A DNA stretch of 64,000 nt from DAISKN01 sp963716925 (GTDB lineage Bacteria; Acidobacteriota; Vicinamibacteria; Marinacidobacterales; SMYC01): NCBI GenBank assembly GCA_963716925.1, contig CAVQUX010000010.1, forward strand, positions 1,742,371-1,806,370, given 5' to 3'. The notes under the pieces are model-generated. The model was given only the letters and a program-made list of their open reading frames with translations, had not been told where the DNA came from and ran no database searches. Each line of letters opens with the position of its first letter. The first letter of the stretch is position 1. Position numbers and translations under genes: made by a program. This document shows positions 9,212 to 18,049 of the stretch, in pieces.

Positions 9212-11908
9212 TCACTCGTGCCGCAGCGCCGCGAGCGGGTCGAGCGCCGCCGCCCGCCGCGCGGGAACGAAACAGGCGAATGCCGCGACGAGGAAGAGCA
9301 GAAGCGCCGTCGCCGCGTAGCTCGCCGGATCGAAAGGCGTCACGCCGAAGAGCAGGGTCTCGAGGAGGCGCGCCAGCAGAAGCGCGGCGGCCAGGCCGAT
9401 TCCGATCCCGGCGAGCGCGGGCTTCATGCCTTGCACCATCATGGTGAGCATAAGCGACGATCTCGACGCTCCCACGGCGAGACGGAGACCCATTTCCCGC
9501 GTCCTCTGGCTCACGGTGTAGGAGACGACGCCGTAGAGTCCGACCGCGGCGAGAAACGACGCCATTCCGGCGAAGAGCGCGAGGAGAAGCATCGAGAACC
9601 GGCGCTCGCCCAGCGACTCGCTTACGACGTCCTCGAGAGCGCGGACCGAGTAGGCCGGGAGGCTTCGGTCGATTTCGCGAACGACGTCGCGAACGTCGAG
9701 CGCAAGCGGCAACGGATCGGAGTCCGCTCGGAGCACGATCGACATCGTGCGGAAGGCGTCCTGCGGATAGGGCAGGTAGATCGTGGGGTGAGGGGCGAGG
9801 TTCAGACCGTCGTGGTGGACGTCGCCGGCCACCCCTACGATCTCGTAGACAACGTCCCTCCCGTTGCCGACGCCGACGCCGCGCCCGAGAGGATCCTCAT
9901 CGGGGAAGTGGCGCCGGACGAACGCCTCGTCGACGATGGCGACGAGGGGAGGGCGCGCCCCGTCGCGGGGGTCGAACGATCGCCCCCGCGCGATCGGGAT
10001 GCCGAGGGTCTGGAAGTATCCGGAGCTCACGACTCGATAGTTCGCCGAGGGCTCCTCGCCCGGAGGAGGCGCCGGTCGGCCCTCGATGGTGAACGACAGG
10101 AAGTAGTCGTCCTCGATGGGTAGCGTCTGGACCATACCCACCGACCTCACTCGCGGAAGCGCCCTCAGCCGTTCGAGGAGCGCGTCGTAGAGCTGAATGA
10201 GCTGGGGGTCCTCGGGATAGTCGCCGGCGGGAAGAGAGGTGGTGAACGTGAGGACGTTCTCCGGCCGGAACCCGGGGTCGACGCTCGAGAGCCCGCGGAA
10301 GCTGCGAACGAGGAGCGAGGCGCCCACGAGGAGCACCAGCGAGAGCGCCACTTCCCCCGCCACGAGCGCGCTTCTCGCGCGCCGACTGCCGGAGGTTACG
10401 GAGCTCCTGCTCCCGTCTCTCAGGGCTTCCGAGGGCCGCGATCGCGAGCTCTGCCACGCGGGGGCGAGCGCGAACACCAGGCCCGCGAGAAACGAGAGTG
10501 CCAGAGTGAACGCGAGCACGCCGCCGTCGATCGCGATCTCGTCGACCCGGGGGATGGTGCCGGCGCTCAAGCGGCGCAGCGGACCGAGCGCTGTATACGC
10601 GAGGACGAGGCCGAGAGCGCCGCCGACGAGGGCGAGGATGGCCCCTTCGGTGAGCATCTGCCGGGCGAGGCGGCCGCGGCCCGCGCCGAGCGCGGCGCGC
10701 AGGGCGATTTCTCTTCCGCGCACGCTAGCCCTGCCGAGCAGAAGATTGGCGACGTTGCCGCAAGAGATGAGCGTCACCAGCAGCACGGCGGCGAGAAGCG
10801 TGACCAGCGAGGCGCGGCTGCCTCCGACGACGTACTCGTGAAGCGGGATCACCTCGACGGACTCGCCGGCGTTCGCGGGAAACTGCTCCGACAGACGCTT
10901 CGCGATCGTCTCCATCTCCGCGCGCGCCGCGGCGAGAGACACCTCCGGTTTCCGCCGCGCGACGACCCCGAGGTAGTGCGCTCCGCGGGGAGCGTTCGCC
11001 GGGTCGAGCGCGAGCGGGTTCCAGAGCTCGGTCTGCCTGGAGGGGAAGTGGAAATCGGGGGGCATGACGCCGACGACCGTCACCGGGGCGCCGTCGAGCG
11101 TCATCTTCCGGCCGAGGACTCCGGGATCGCCCCCGAAACGGCGCTGCCACGCGCCGTGGCTGACCACCACCACCCCGCTTCGTCCGGGGGCGTCCTCCTC
11201 GGGAGTGAACCCGCGGCCCAGAATCGGGGCGACTCCGAGGAGATCGAAGAGATCGAAGGATACTTCGGCGTTCGAAACGCGCTCGACGACGTCCCCGTCG
11301 ACCAGGGTGCCGCTTCCCCCGCTGAACGCGGCGATCCGCTCGAACGCCTGGTTCTCGCGCCGCCAGTCGAGGAAGTTCGCGGGAGCCACGGAGAATCGGC
11401 CGTACTGCGGCACGTTCTCGTGGATCCGCACCAGGAGATCGGGCGCAGGGTACGGGAGCGGCCGGAGCAGCACTCCGTCGATCACGCTGAAGATCGCGCT
11501 GGTCGCGCCGATTCCGAGCGCGAGGGTGACAACCGCGACCAGGGCGAAGCCCGGGTTCTTCGCGAGCTCTCGAATCGCGTAGCGCGCGTCGGCAACGAGG
11601 TCCGCCAGCATGTTTCCTCCATTCCCCGCGCCGCGCGCGCGATCTTCGAGCTTCCGCGACCAGCGCGAAACCGGGTTTGCGGCCCGGGATCGATCCGCGA
11701 GCCACAGGTCCTGAGCCATACGGTCCCAATCGGTGATCTGGCGCGCCGCCTGGGCTTCGGCTTCCGCCTCGCTTTCGCCGCGCGCGAGCGCTTCCCGGTA
11801 GAAGTCCTCGATCTGGGCTCCGAGCTCGCGCACGATGCGTGACTCCCGTTCCGGGGAAAGGCTCGGGAGCGAGAGCTTCCCGCGGACGTAGGCTTCCCAG
11901 TTACGCAC
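9212..11908 (-). CDS. ADOP-family ABC transporter permease (MacB/FtsX-type, duplicated)
   Basis: An 898-residue permease without its own ATPase, the 'acidobacterial duplicated orphan permease' type. Residues about 1-75 (ending QAARQITDWDRMAQDLW) match the permease prefix domain. A transmembrane segment follows (ALVAVVTLALGIGATSAIFS), then a periplasmic MacB core domain (LLRPLPYP, FLDWRRENQAFERIA), FtsX segments, a second periplasmic domain and a final FtsX block ending ARRAAALDPLAALRHE. Such proteins are thought to export or act mechanically on the envelope, but the substrate is unknown. The start overlaps the PadR stop by 8 bases, so expression should follow the PadR operator. Confidence 0.87.
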   Translation of the reverse strand: MRNWEAYVRGKLSLPSLSPERESRIVRELGAQIEDFYREALARGESEAEAEAQAARQITDWDRMAQDLWLADRSRAANPVSRWSRKLEDRARGAGNGGNMLADLVADARYAIRELAKNPGFALVAVVTLALGIGATSAIFSVIDGVLLRPLPYPAPDLLVRIHENVPQYGRFSVAPANFLDWRRENQAFERIAAFSGGSGTLVDGDVVERVSNAEVSFDLFDLLGVAPILGRGFTPEEDAPGRSGVVVVSHGAWQRRFGGDPGVLGRKMTLDGAPVTVVGVMPPDFHFPSRQTELWNPLALDPANAPRGAHYLGVVARRKPEVSLAAARAEMETIAKRLSEQFPANAGESVEVIPLHEYVVGGSRASLVTLLAAVLLVTLISCGNVANLLLGRASVRGREIALRAALGAGRGRLARQMLTEGAILALVGGALGLVLAYTALGPLRRLSAGTIPRVDEIAIDGGVLAFTLALSFLAGLVFALAPAWQSSRSRPSEALRDGSRSSVTSGSRRARSALVAGEVALSLVLLVGASLLVRSFRGLSSVDPGFRPENVLTFTTSLPAGDYPEDPQLIQLYDALLERLRALPRVRSVGMVQTLPIEDDYFLSFTIEGRPAPPPGEEPSANYRVVSSGYFQTLGIPIARGRSFDPRDGARPPLVAIVDEAFVRRHFPDEDPLGRGVGVGNGRDVVYEIVGVAGDVHHDGLNLAPHPTIYLPYPQDAFRTMSIVLRADSDPLPLALDVRDVVREIDRSLPAYSVRALEDVVSESLGERRFSMLLLALFAGMASFLAAVGLYGVVSYTVSQRTREMGLRLAVGASRSSLMLTMMVQGMKPALAGIGIGLAAALLLARLLETLLFGVTPFDPASYAATALLLFLVAAFACFVPARRAAALDPLAALRHE

Positions 11909-12236
11909 CGCTTCCCCCCATGACTTCCTCGACGGCGGCGACGTAATCGCGCCAGGTCCGGCGCTGCCGGGCGAGGACGCGGCGCCCCTCCGCCGTCAGC
12001 CGGTAGAAGCAGCGCAGGCGCTCGCCGGGCTTCTCGACCCAGCGTCCCTTGATCCAGCCGCGGTTCTCGAGCCGCAGGAGCGTGGGGTAGAGCGTCGGCA
12101 GCGCGAACTTGAGCTTTCCCCCGGAGCGCTCCTCGATGCGTTTTCCGATGTCGTATCCGTGGCGGGGACGGGCCTCGAGGAGCGAGAGCACCAGCATCTC
12201 GATGCTCCCTTTCTTCAGCTCCGGACTGAACGGCAA
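11901..12236 (-). CDS. PadR-family transcriptional repressor
   Basis: A 111-residue winged-helix regulator. The motifs MLVLSLLEARPRHGYDIGK and LPTLYPTLLRLENRGWI are diagnostic of PadR, followed by LTAEGRRVL and a short dimerisation helix. The start is TTG at 12236-12234, with AGGGAGG 7 bases upstream. It is translationally coupled to the ADOP permease, the usual arrangement in this phylum. The palindrome directly upstream is a likely autoregulatory site. Confidence 0.9.
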   Translation of the reverse strand: MPFSPELKKGSIEMLVLSLLEARPRHGYDIGKRIEERSGGKLKFALPTLYPTLLRLENRGWIKGRWVEKPGERLRCFYRLTAEGRRVLARQRRTWRDYVAAVEEVMGGSGA

Positions 12237-12238
12237 GA

Positions 12239-12266
12239 TTAGCCTCCCTATATGTAGGGAGACTAA
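12239..12266. promoter_or_regulatory. Palindromic operator of the padR-permease operon
   Basis: TTAG-x-CTCCCTA (12239-12250), a 4-base centre TATG, and TAGGGAG-x-CTAA (12255-12266) form a dyad with only one unpaired position per arm. The arm nearest the gene contains the AGGGAGG ribosome binding site, and the far arm overlaps the -10 box. PadR regulators typically bind such dyads, so self-repression is likely. Confidence 0.7.
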
Positions 12267-12294
12267 CTATATCCCCCGGGACGCCTCCGAGCAA
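12266..12294 (-). promoter_or_regulatory. Promoter of the padR-permease operon
   Basis: On the minus strand TTGCTC (12294-12289) and TATAGT (12271-12266) are separated by exactly 17 bases. Transcription would begin near 12259, inside the palindrome, so a repressor bound there should block initiation. Confidence 0.65.
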
Positions 12295-12303
12295 GCGGGG
12301 AAA

Positions 12304-12897
12304 TCAGCGGGAGTAGCCTTCGGTCGCGAGCCTCTTCCCCGAGGCCTCGTAGCCGGCGGCGGGCATGTCGTGGACGCCGGTGGCGTCGATCCAGACGTTG
12401 TAGAAGTTGAACAGGGCGCAGACGGTGATGGCGTCGTAGAGCGCCTCGTCGCTCCATCCCGCGGCGCGCGCGCGGTCGAGATCTTCCCTGCGAACCTCGG
12501 TCGACTCGCGGTTCACTTTCTCGATGAGCTCGAAGAGCGCCTTCTCCATGTCGGAAATCGGCGCCGAACGGAAGTCCGCCAGGACTCCCTCGACCAGCGC
12601 TCGGTCCCCCAGGAGCTCCGCCGCGACCGCGGCGTGAGAGCCGATTCAGAAAGGGCACTGGTTACGGCTCGAAGTGAAGGCCGCGATCAGCTCCCTCTGG
12701 CCCGGCGAGAGCGGGGAGGGCCCGCGCATCACGCCCTGGGTGAACCGCGAAAGATGGTCGGTGCGGTCGGGCTTGAAGGCGAAGAGGTGCATGATCTGGG
12801 GCACGGGCACCCCCATCGCTTCCATCTCCGCGATGACCTCTCCGCGCGGCCCGGAATCCCGGTGCTCTTCGACGTCGGGCAGATACATGGGATCCAT
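12304..12897 (-). CDS. Probable selenoprotein: carboxymuconolactone decarboxylase/AhpD-type peroxidase-related protein with in-frame TGA
   Basis: The reading frame gives 197 residues if the TGA at 12648-12646 is decoded. The start MDPMYLPDVEEH at 12897 has AGGAG 8 bases upstream. Before the TGA the protein reads SSRNQCPF; after it IGSHAAVA, and the frame continues to a natural end at GYSR. In AhpD-like and peroxidase-related proteins this region is N-x-C-P-x-C-x-x-x-H, so the TGA (residue 84) sits exactly where the second redox Cys belongs, giving CxxU. A hairpin with an apical GGUC loop begins a few bases downstream. Both halves keep the family pattern, including LDRARAAGWSDEAL, so the gene does not look decayed. 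The likely role is thiol or selenol peroxide reduction in the cytoplasm. A nonsense mutation of a Cys codon is the alternative. Confidence 0.75.
12614..12642 (-). promoter_or_regulatory. Candidate bacterial SECIS element
   Basis: On the minus strand a stem of 6 perfect pairs (CGCCGC with GCGGCG) closes a GGUC loop at 12628-12625. A 3-base UCA bulge on the 5' side separates it from a lower stem pairing GGCUC with GAGCU. The loop begins 17 bases after the UGA. A bulged U and a GGU-containing apical loop at this distance are features of SelB-binding SECIS elements such as that of E. coli fdhF. It lies in coding sequence, as bacterial SECIS elements do. Confidence 0.65.
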
Positions 12898-13002
12898 GAA
12901 GCTTCTCCTGGGGCCATCTTGCTCTACGCCCGGATCCGGGCGCAAGGCGGGGATCGGCCGAGGATTCTTGAACCCCGGCCGAGAATCCGCTCTAATTCAC
13001 GC

Positions 13003-14310
13003 ATGAGCACCACGGTCACTGCCGTTTCCCCGGCGCTCGCGGCGGCTCGCGAGCGCTATGCCGCGACGAACCCGTCGAGCTTCCGGCTCCATCAGGAAGC
13101 GGGACGGCACCTGCCGGGGGGCAATACCCGTACGGTGCTCTTTCACTCGCCCTTTCCGCTGCGCTTCGTGCACGCGGAAGGCTCGCGTCTCGTGGACGCG
13201 GACGGCCATGAGTACGTCGATTTCCTTTCGGAGTACACGGCCGGAGTATTCGGCCACTCCCATCCGGTGATCCGGCGCGCCGTCGAGGAAGCGCTCGCTT
13301 TCGGCCTCAACGTGGGCGGACACACCCCGCTCGAGATCCGCTTCGCCGAGGCCATCCGGTCCCGGTTCCCGAACCTCGAGCTCGTTCGCTTCACGAACTC
13401 CGGAACCGAGGCGAACCTAATGGCTCTCGTCGCCGCCCGGGCCTTCACCCGCCGCGAGAAGATCCTGGTGTTTTCCGGCGCCTATCACGGAGGGGTTTTG
13501 TACTTTCGCCATGGAGGCCTTCCGATCAACGCCCCCTTCCCTTACGTCCTCGCGCCTTACAACGACACCGCCGCGACTCTCGCGCTCGTAGAACGGCATC
13601 GGGACGATCTCGCCGCCATTCTCATCGAGCCGATGCTCGGCTCGGGCGGGTGTGTCCCGGCGCGGCGCGATTTTCTCCTGGCGCTGCGGGAAGCGGCGAC
13701 CCGGGAAGGAGCGCTCCTCGTCTTCGATGAGGTCATGACCTCGCGGCTCGCTCCGGGCGGTCTCGCCGCGGTCCACGGAATCGCCCCCGATCTGACGACG
13801 CTGGGGAAGTACGTCGGAGGCGGCATGTCGTTCGGCGGCTTCGGGGGCCGAGCGGAGGTGATGAAAATGTTCGACCCTTCGAGCCCCGTGGCCTTGCCCC
13901 ACGCGGGTACGTTCAACAACAACACCCTGACGCTCTCTGCGGGCTACCGTGGATTGACGGAAGCCTTCACCCCCGAAGCCCAGGTCGAGATGAACGCCCG
14001 CTTCGAACGGTTGCGAGGCCGGCTCAACGAGCTCACGAAGCGCGCGCGGGCTGCGATGCAGTTCACGGGCATCGGCTCGATGATGAGCGTGCACTTCTGC
14101 GAAGGCGAGATCGCGAGCGAGAGAGACGTCGATCGCGGAAATGCGGAGCTGACGGAGCTCTTCTTCTTCGACCTCCTCGCCCGCGGGTACTACATAGCCA
14201 GGCGGGGAATGATCGCGGGCTCGCTCGCGACCGGGGAAGCCGAGTGTGAGGGCCTATTGGCCGCGGTCGACTCTTTCGTGGCAGAGAGGGCCGATCTGCT
14301 GCGGATCTGA
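13003..14310 (+). CDS. Class III PLP aminotransferase, glutamate-1-semialdehyde aminomutase-like
   Basis: A 435-residue PLP enzyme close in length to HemL. Visible features are NTRTVLFHSPFPLRF, FTNSGTEANLMA (cofactor phosphate binding, about 130-141), SGAYHGG, FDEV with Asp242 for the pyridine nitrogen, and TTLGKYVGGG with the Schiff-base Lys269. HAGTFNNN follows, as in the HemL/aminomutase branch. The next gene is a short-chain dehydrogenase 7 bases away, with no other heme gene nearby. A catabolic or secondary-metabolic aminotransferase is therefore as likely as true HemL. The start ATG at 13003 avoids the long in-frame extension, which would run through the selenoprotein gene on the other strand. 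Confidence 0.83.
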   Translation: MSTTVTAVSPALAAARERYAATNPSSFRLHQEAGRHLPGGNTRTVLFHSPFPLRFVHAEGSRLVDADGHEYVDFLSEYTAGVFGHSHPVIRRAVEEALAFGLNVGGHTPLEIRFAEAIRSRFPNLELVRFTNSGTEANLMALVAARAFTRREKILVFSGAYHGGVLYFRHGGLPINAPFPYVLAPYNDTAATLALVERHRDDLAAILIEPMLGSGGCVPARRDFLLALREAATREGALLVFDEVMTSRLAPGGLAAVHGIAPDLTTLGKYVGGGMSFGGFGGRAEVMKMFDPSSPVALPHAGTFNNNTLTLSAGYRGLTEAFTPEAQVEMNARFERLRGRLNELTKRARAAMQFTGIGSMMSVHFCEGEIASERDVDRGNAELTELFFFDLLARGYYIARRGMIAGSLATGEAECEGLLAAVDSFVAERADLLRI

Positions 14311-14317
14311 GAGCGCC

Positions 14318-15082
14318 ATGCGTCTTGACTTCGAAGGCAAGGTCGTCGTCGTCACCGGCGGAACCAGCGGAATCGGGCTGGCGACGGCCGAAGCCTTTGC
14401 CCGCGCCGGGGCGAGCGTGGTCATCACCGGCCGCAATCGCGAGCGGCTCGACCTGGCGGTCGCCCGAATCGGCGGCGAAGCCCACGGGATTCCGAGCGAC
14501 GCGTCGAAGCTCGCGGACATCGACGCGATGCTGGAGGAAACGAAGCGAAGGTACGGCAAGATCGACACGCTCTTCCTGAACGCCGGAATCTCGCGGCTCG
14601 CTCCCATCGAAGAGGTCACGGAAGCCCTGTTCGACGAGATCGTCGACGTCAATTTCAAGGGAGTCTTCTTCGCCGTCCAGAAATCGATCCCCTACTTGAA
14701 CCGACCGGCCTCAATCATCCTCAACTCCTCGATGTCCGGTTTCATCGGGCAGCACTCTCTCAGTGTCTACTCCGCTACCAAGGCCGCCCTGCGATCGCTG
14801 GCGAAGACCCTGGCCACGGAATTGGGCCCGAAGGGTGTGCGGATCAACGTCGTCAGTCCTGGATACATCGATACCCCGATCGCGGCGACTCTGGGATTCT
14901 CCGCGAAGGAGATCAGGGAATTCTTCGACGCCGTTTCCGCGCGATGCCCCGCGAGGAGGGGTGGAGAGCCGGGGGACGTGGCGAACGCCGTCCTGTTTCT
15001 CGCGGCGCCGGAGTCGTCCTACATCATCGGCGCGGAGATCGTGGTGGACGGAGGCTATACGATCGTGACGGGTCCGAGCTGA
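14318..15082 (+). CDS. Short-chain dehydrogenase/reductase (classical SDR)
   Basis: A 254-residue NAD(P)-dependent oxidoreductase. The cofactor motif TGGTSGIG is at residues 13-20, NAG at 88-90, the catalytic serine in LNSSMSG (near 138), and YSATK at residues 151-155. The end VVDGGYTIVTG is also typical. It starts 7 bases after the aminotransferase stop and probably acts in the same pathway, perhaps reducing the keto or aldehyde product. The substrate is not readable from the sequence. Confidence 0.88.
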   Translation: MRLDFEGKVVVVTGGTSGIGLATAEAFARAGASVVITGRNRERLDLAVARIGGEAHGIPSDASKLADIDAMLEETKRRYGKIDTLFLNAGISRLAPIEEVTEALFDEIVDVNFKGVFFAVQKSIPYLNRPASIILNSSMSGFIGQHSLSVYSATKAALRSLAKTLATELGPKGVRINVVSPGYIDTPIAATLGFSAKEIREFFDAVSARCPARRGGEPGDVANAVLFLAAPESSYIIGAEIVVDGGYTIVTGPS

Positions 15083-15096
15083 ATCCGTCCGTCCCG

Positions 15097-16209
15097 TCAC
15101 CGGCCCACGATCGACCGTATGTAGCGGACCTCACTCGGATCGTACGGACTTCCGTCCGTGCGAAAGATGTCGTGGAACCACTCGGCGGGCTCCGCGGTGT
15201 ACCGTTTGCTCCAGGAGTCCCACGGGTAGATGGTTTGCGTCTTTCCCGAGACCAGTCCCCAGTTGTACGCGGCGACCTTCTCCTCCTTGAAGTACCGGAG
15301 AAGCGGCTCGAATCGACTGCCTCGAGGCCGAGCCATGTACTCGGTGCAGAGGACGGGGCGGCCGAAGCGGCGAAGCTGGCCGACGCGCTCGCGCACCTCT
15401 TCGAGCGCCCCGTAGGAATGGAAGCTCACGACGTCCGACTCCTCGAGCATCAAGGTTTCGATCGGCGCGAGTGGCTTCTCGGCGGGCCAGGGTCCTACCC
15501 AGACTCCGGCCGTCAGAGGCTGCGACGGCTCCGCCTCCCGCGCCCACGAGAAGACTTTCTTCAGGAGCCTCGAAGCTTTTTCGGGCTTGTCTTTCAGCTC
15601 CGCGTGCCCGTAGGAGTCGACGTTTCGGTTGTCGGGCTCGTTGAAGACGTCCCACGCATGGATCCGGGGGTCGTCGCGAAAGTGATGGACGACGCCGTAG
15701 ATATAGCCGCGAAGCTCGTCGTGTCTTCCGGGGTCGCCCAGAATCTCGGCCCCCGGGCTCTGCACCCAGCCGGAGTTGTGGACGTGGGGACGGGGCTCGT
15801 GTTGTTTTCCGAGTCGGGGATTCGGATCCCATACTCCGTCGAGGAGCACCACCATGACGCCGATCCCGTGGCGGTCGGCCATGGTGAGAAACCGGTCCAG
15901 GCGCTCGAGGAACCGTTCCCGGTCCTGCTCCCACAGGAGATGATGGAGAAAGACCCGCATGCTGTTGAATCCGAGAGAGGCGGCGAGGCCGAGTTCGCGA
16001 TCGATGGTCTCGGCGTCGAACGTCTCGGCCTGCCACATTTCGAGCTGGTTTACCGCCGTCGAGGGTGTGAAGTTCGCTCCGACGAGCCACGGTCTCTCCT
16101 GATACCAGGCGTTGGCCTTCTCGATCGTCCACCGCTCCCGGGCGCCGAGCCCTCCTGCCGTCGCCATCACGAAACCGAGCGTTGCGGAAAGACGCCAGCA
16201 GGTTCTCAT
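15097..16209 (-). CDS. Secreted GH5-like glycoside hydrolase
   Basis: A 370-residue (beta/alpha)8 glycosidase with an N-terminal signal sequence (about 1-23). The acid/base Glu191 is in HAWDVFNEPDN and the likely nucleophile Glu290 is in VLCTEYMARP, as expected for clan A enzymes. N-terminal GFNSMRVFLHH matches the first barrel strands. It lies 7 bases downstream of a sodium:solute symporter gene on the same strand, which suggests that it releases a sugar the symporter imports. The exact specificity (mannan, xylan or other) cannot be decided. Confidence 0.78.
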   Translation of the reverse strand: MRTCWRLSATLGFVMATAGGLGARERWTIEKANAWYQERPWLVGANFTPSTAVNQLEMWQAETFDAETIDRELGLAASLGFNSMRVFLHHLLWEQDRERFLERLDRFLTMADRHGIGVMVVLLDGVWDPNPRLGKQHEPRPHVHNSGWVQSPGAEILGDPGRHDELRGYIYGVVHHFRDDPRIHAWDVFNEPDNRNVDSYGHAELKDKPEKASRLLKKVFSWAREAEPSQPLTAGVWVGPWPAEKPLAPIETLMLEESDVVSFHSYGALEEVRERVGQLRRFGRPVLCTEYMARPRGSRFEPLLRYFKEEKVAAYNWGLVSGKTQTIYPWDSWSKRYTAEPAEWFHDIFRTDGSPYDPSEVRYIRSIVGR

Positions 16210-16216
16210 CTCGGCC

Positions 16217-18013
16217 TCAGCCGCGGAAGTACAGGTACGCTCCCAGAATGCAAAGCAGCACGAGCCCGGAGGTGGCGATATCGCGCTTGTCCCATCCGGC
16301 TCGGGTGCGGGCGCGGTCTTCTTCGGTCTCGGTTCCGAACGTCAGGCTTCGAATGGCGCCGTAATCCGGCGGAGCGGTCGCGAGGCTTACGCCCACCATC
16401 ACCGCTGCCGAGACGAGCGTGATCAGGACGCTGAAATACTGGAAATAGATATTGTTGCAAATCCAGAGGAACGAGCCCGGCGCGTAGCCATTCTCGAAGC
16501 CGGTGAGCCCGAGCGTAACCGGCGTATCGACGAGCATCCGGAAGAGACCCATCACGAATCCCACGATCAGGGCCGAGAGCGCGCCCTTCGCGTTCATCCT
16601 CTTCCAGAGTACTCCAAGGAAAAACACCACGAAGATGGGCGGGGCGAGGTAGCCCTGGATCGCCTGCAGGTAGTTGTAGAGCCCGTGGGCGTTCTTGACG
16701 ACGGGAATCCAGGCGACGGCGACGAGGACCATGGCCGCCGTCGCAATCCGTCCAGTGCGCACGATCTGGTGCTGACTCGCTTTGGGTCTCCACTTCTCGT
16801 AGAGGTCCACGGTGACGAGAGTCGAGGAGGCGTTGAAGACGCCGGCGAGAGAGCTCATGAGCGCGGAAAGGAGCCCTGCCACGACGATGCCGCGGACGCC
16901 GGGAGGGAGGAGGTACTGCACCATCATCGGGAAAGCCCCCTGGGCTACCGCGGGGATGGCGTTGCCATCGGGGCCGAGCATGACGCCGAGCGCGGGAACC
17001 TTGCCGCTCTTCGCGAGGGCGTAGCCGATGAGGCCGGGAATAATAAAGAGGTAGACGGGGAAGAGCTTCAAGAACGCGGCGAAGATGCTTCCGCGGCGGG
17101 CGACGGTCTCGTTCGGAGCTCCGAGCGCTCTCTGAACGATGTACTGGTCGGTGCACCAGTACCAGAGGCCGATGATAGGGGCGCAGAACAGCATCCCGAG
17201 CCAGGGGAAGTTCCCGTTGAAGTACCATGCCTGCCGGACCACTTCGCCGGAGGCGTTCTTCTCGAGAACCGGCGCCCACGTCCCCTCGACTCCGGGCGGG
17301 ATGAGCGGCTTCCACAGGTTGAGCATGTCGGAGCCGCACCAGCGGCGGAGCTCGCTCCACCCGCCGAGCTCCACGAGCCCGTAGAAGGTGAGAAGCGCCG
17401 ATCCGAGGATGAGAATCACCACCTGGATCGCGTCGTTGTAGGCGACGGCCCGCAGTCCGCCGAGCACGGTGTAGAGGCCCGTGAGCACGATCACCCCGAC
17501 CGAGCCGAGCCAGAAGGCGTCGATACGGATGCCGCCGAGATCGAGGGACATCTCCGGCATGAGGGTTCCGAACACCACCCCTCCGGCGAAGATCCCCACC
17601 GCCATCTTCGAGACCACGAAGGTGATGAGGGAGACTACGGACAGAACGTAGCGCGAATGCTCGGAGAAGCGGCGCTCGAGGAACTCGGGCATGGTGAAGA
17701 CCATCGAGCGCGCGTAGAACGGAACGAAGACCCAGGCGAGCACCAGAAGGCACCAGGCGTGGAGCTCGTAGTGCGCCATGGCGACGCCGTCGGTGACTCC
17801 GGATCCGGCGAGGCCGACGACGTGCTCCGAGCCGATGTTGGAAGCGAAGATGGAGGCGCCCACGAGCCACCAGCTCAGGTCGCGGCCCGCGAGGAAGTAA
17901 TCCGCGGCGGTGTCCTTGCCTTTCTGCACCACCCACCAGGCGACCGCGAGGAGGATCGCGAAGTAGATGCCGATGACCGCCCAGTCGAGCGAGGTGATGT
18001 TGGACGCCTGCAC
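16217..18013 (-). CDS. Sodium:solute symporter (SSS/SGLT family)
   Basis: A 598-residue inner-membrane transporter with about 14 hydrophobic segments, starting MQASNITSLDWAVIGIYF. Family landmarks are DYFLAGRDLSWWLVGASIFASNIGSE near residues 40-65, GGLRAVAYNDAIQ, YWCTDQYIVQRALGA, and GLLSALMSSLAGVFNASSTL in the sodium-binding region. Length and motifs fit the sugar-transporting SGLT branch. It is followed directly by the GH5-like gene and preceded by an unrelated small secreted protein gene. Confidence 0.9.
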   Translation of the reverse strand: MQASNITSLDWAVIGIYFAILLAVAWWVVQKGKDTAADYFLAGRDLSWWLVGASIFASNIGSEHVVGLAGSGVTDGVAMAHYELHAWCLLVLAWVFVPFYARSMVFTMPEFLERRFSEHSRYVLSVVSLITFVVSKMAVGIFAGGVVFGTLMPEMSLDLGGIRIDAFWLGSVGVIVLTGLYTVLGGLRAVAYNDAIQVVILILGSALLTFYGLVELGGWSELRRWCGSDMLNLWKPLIPPGVEGTWAPVLEKNASGEVVRQAWYFNGNFPWLGMLFCAPIIGLWYWCTDQYIVQRALGAPNETVARRGSIFAAFLKLFPVYLFIIPGLIGYALAKSGKVPALGVMLGPDGNAIPAVAQGAFPMMVQYLLPPGVRGIVVAGLLSALMSSLAGVFNASSTLVTVDLYEKWRPKASQHQIVRTGRIATAAMVLVAVAWIPVVKNAHGLYNYLQAIQGYLAPPIFVVFFLGVLWKRMNAKGALSALIVGFVMGLFRMLVDTPVTLGLTGFENGYAPGSFLWICNNIYFQYFSVLITLVSAAVMVGVSLATAPPDYGAIRSLTFGTETEEDRARTRAGWDKRDIATSGLVLLCILGAYLYFRG

Positions 18014-18049
18014 GCTGGGCCGAGAGGCTATCCGCGGTGCGGTTCGGCG

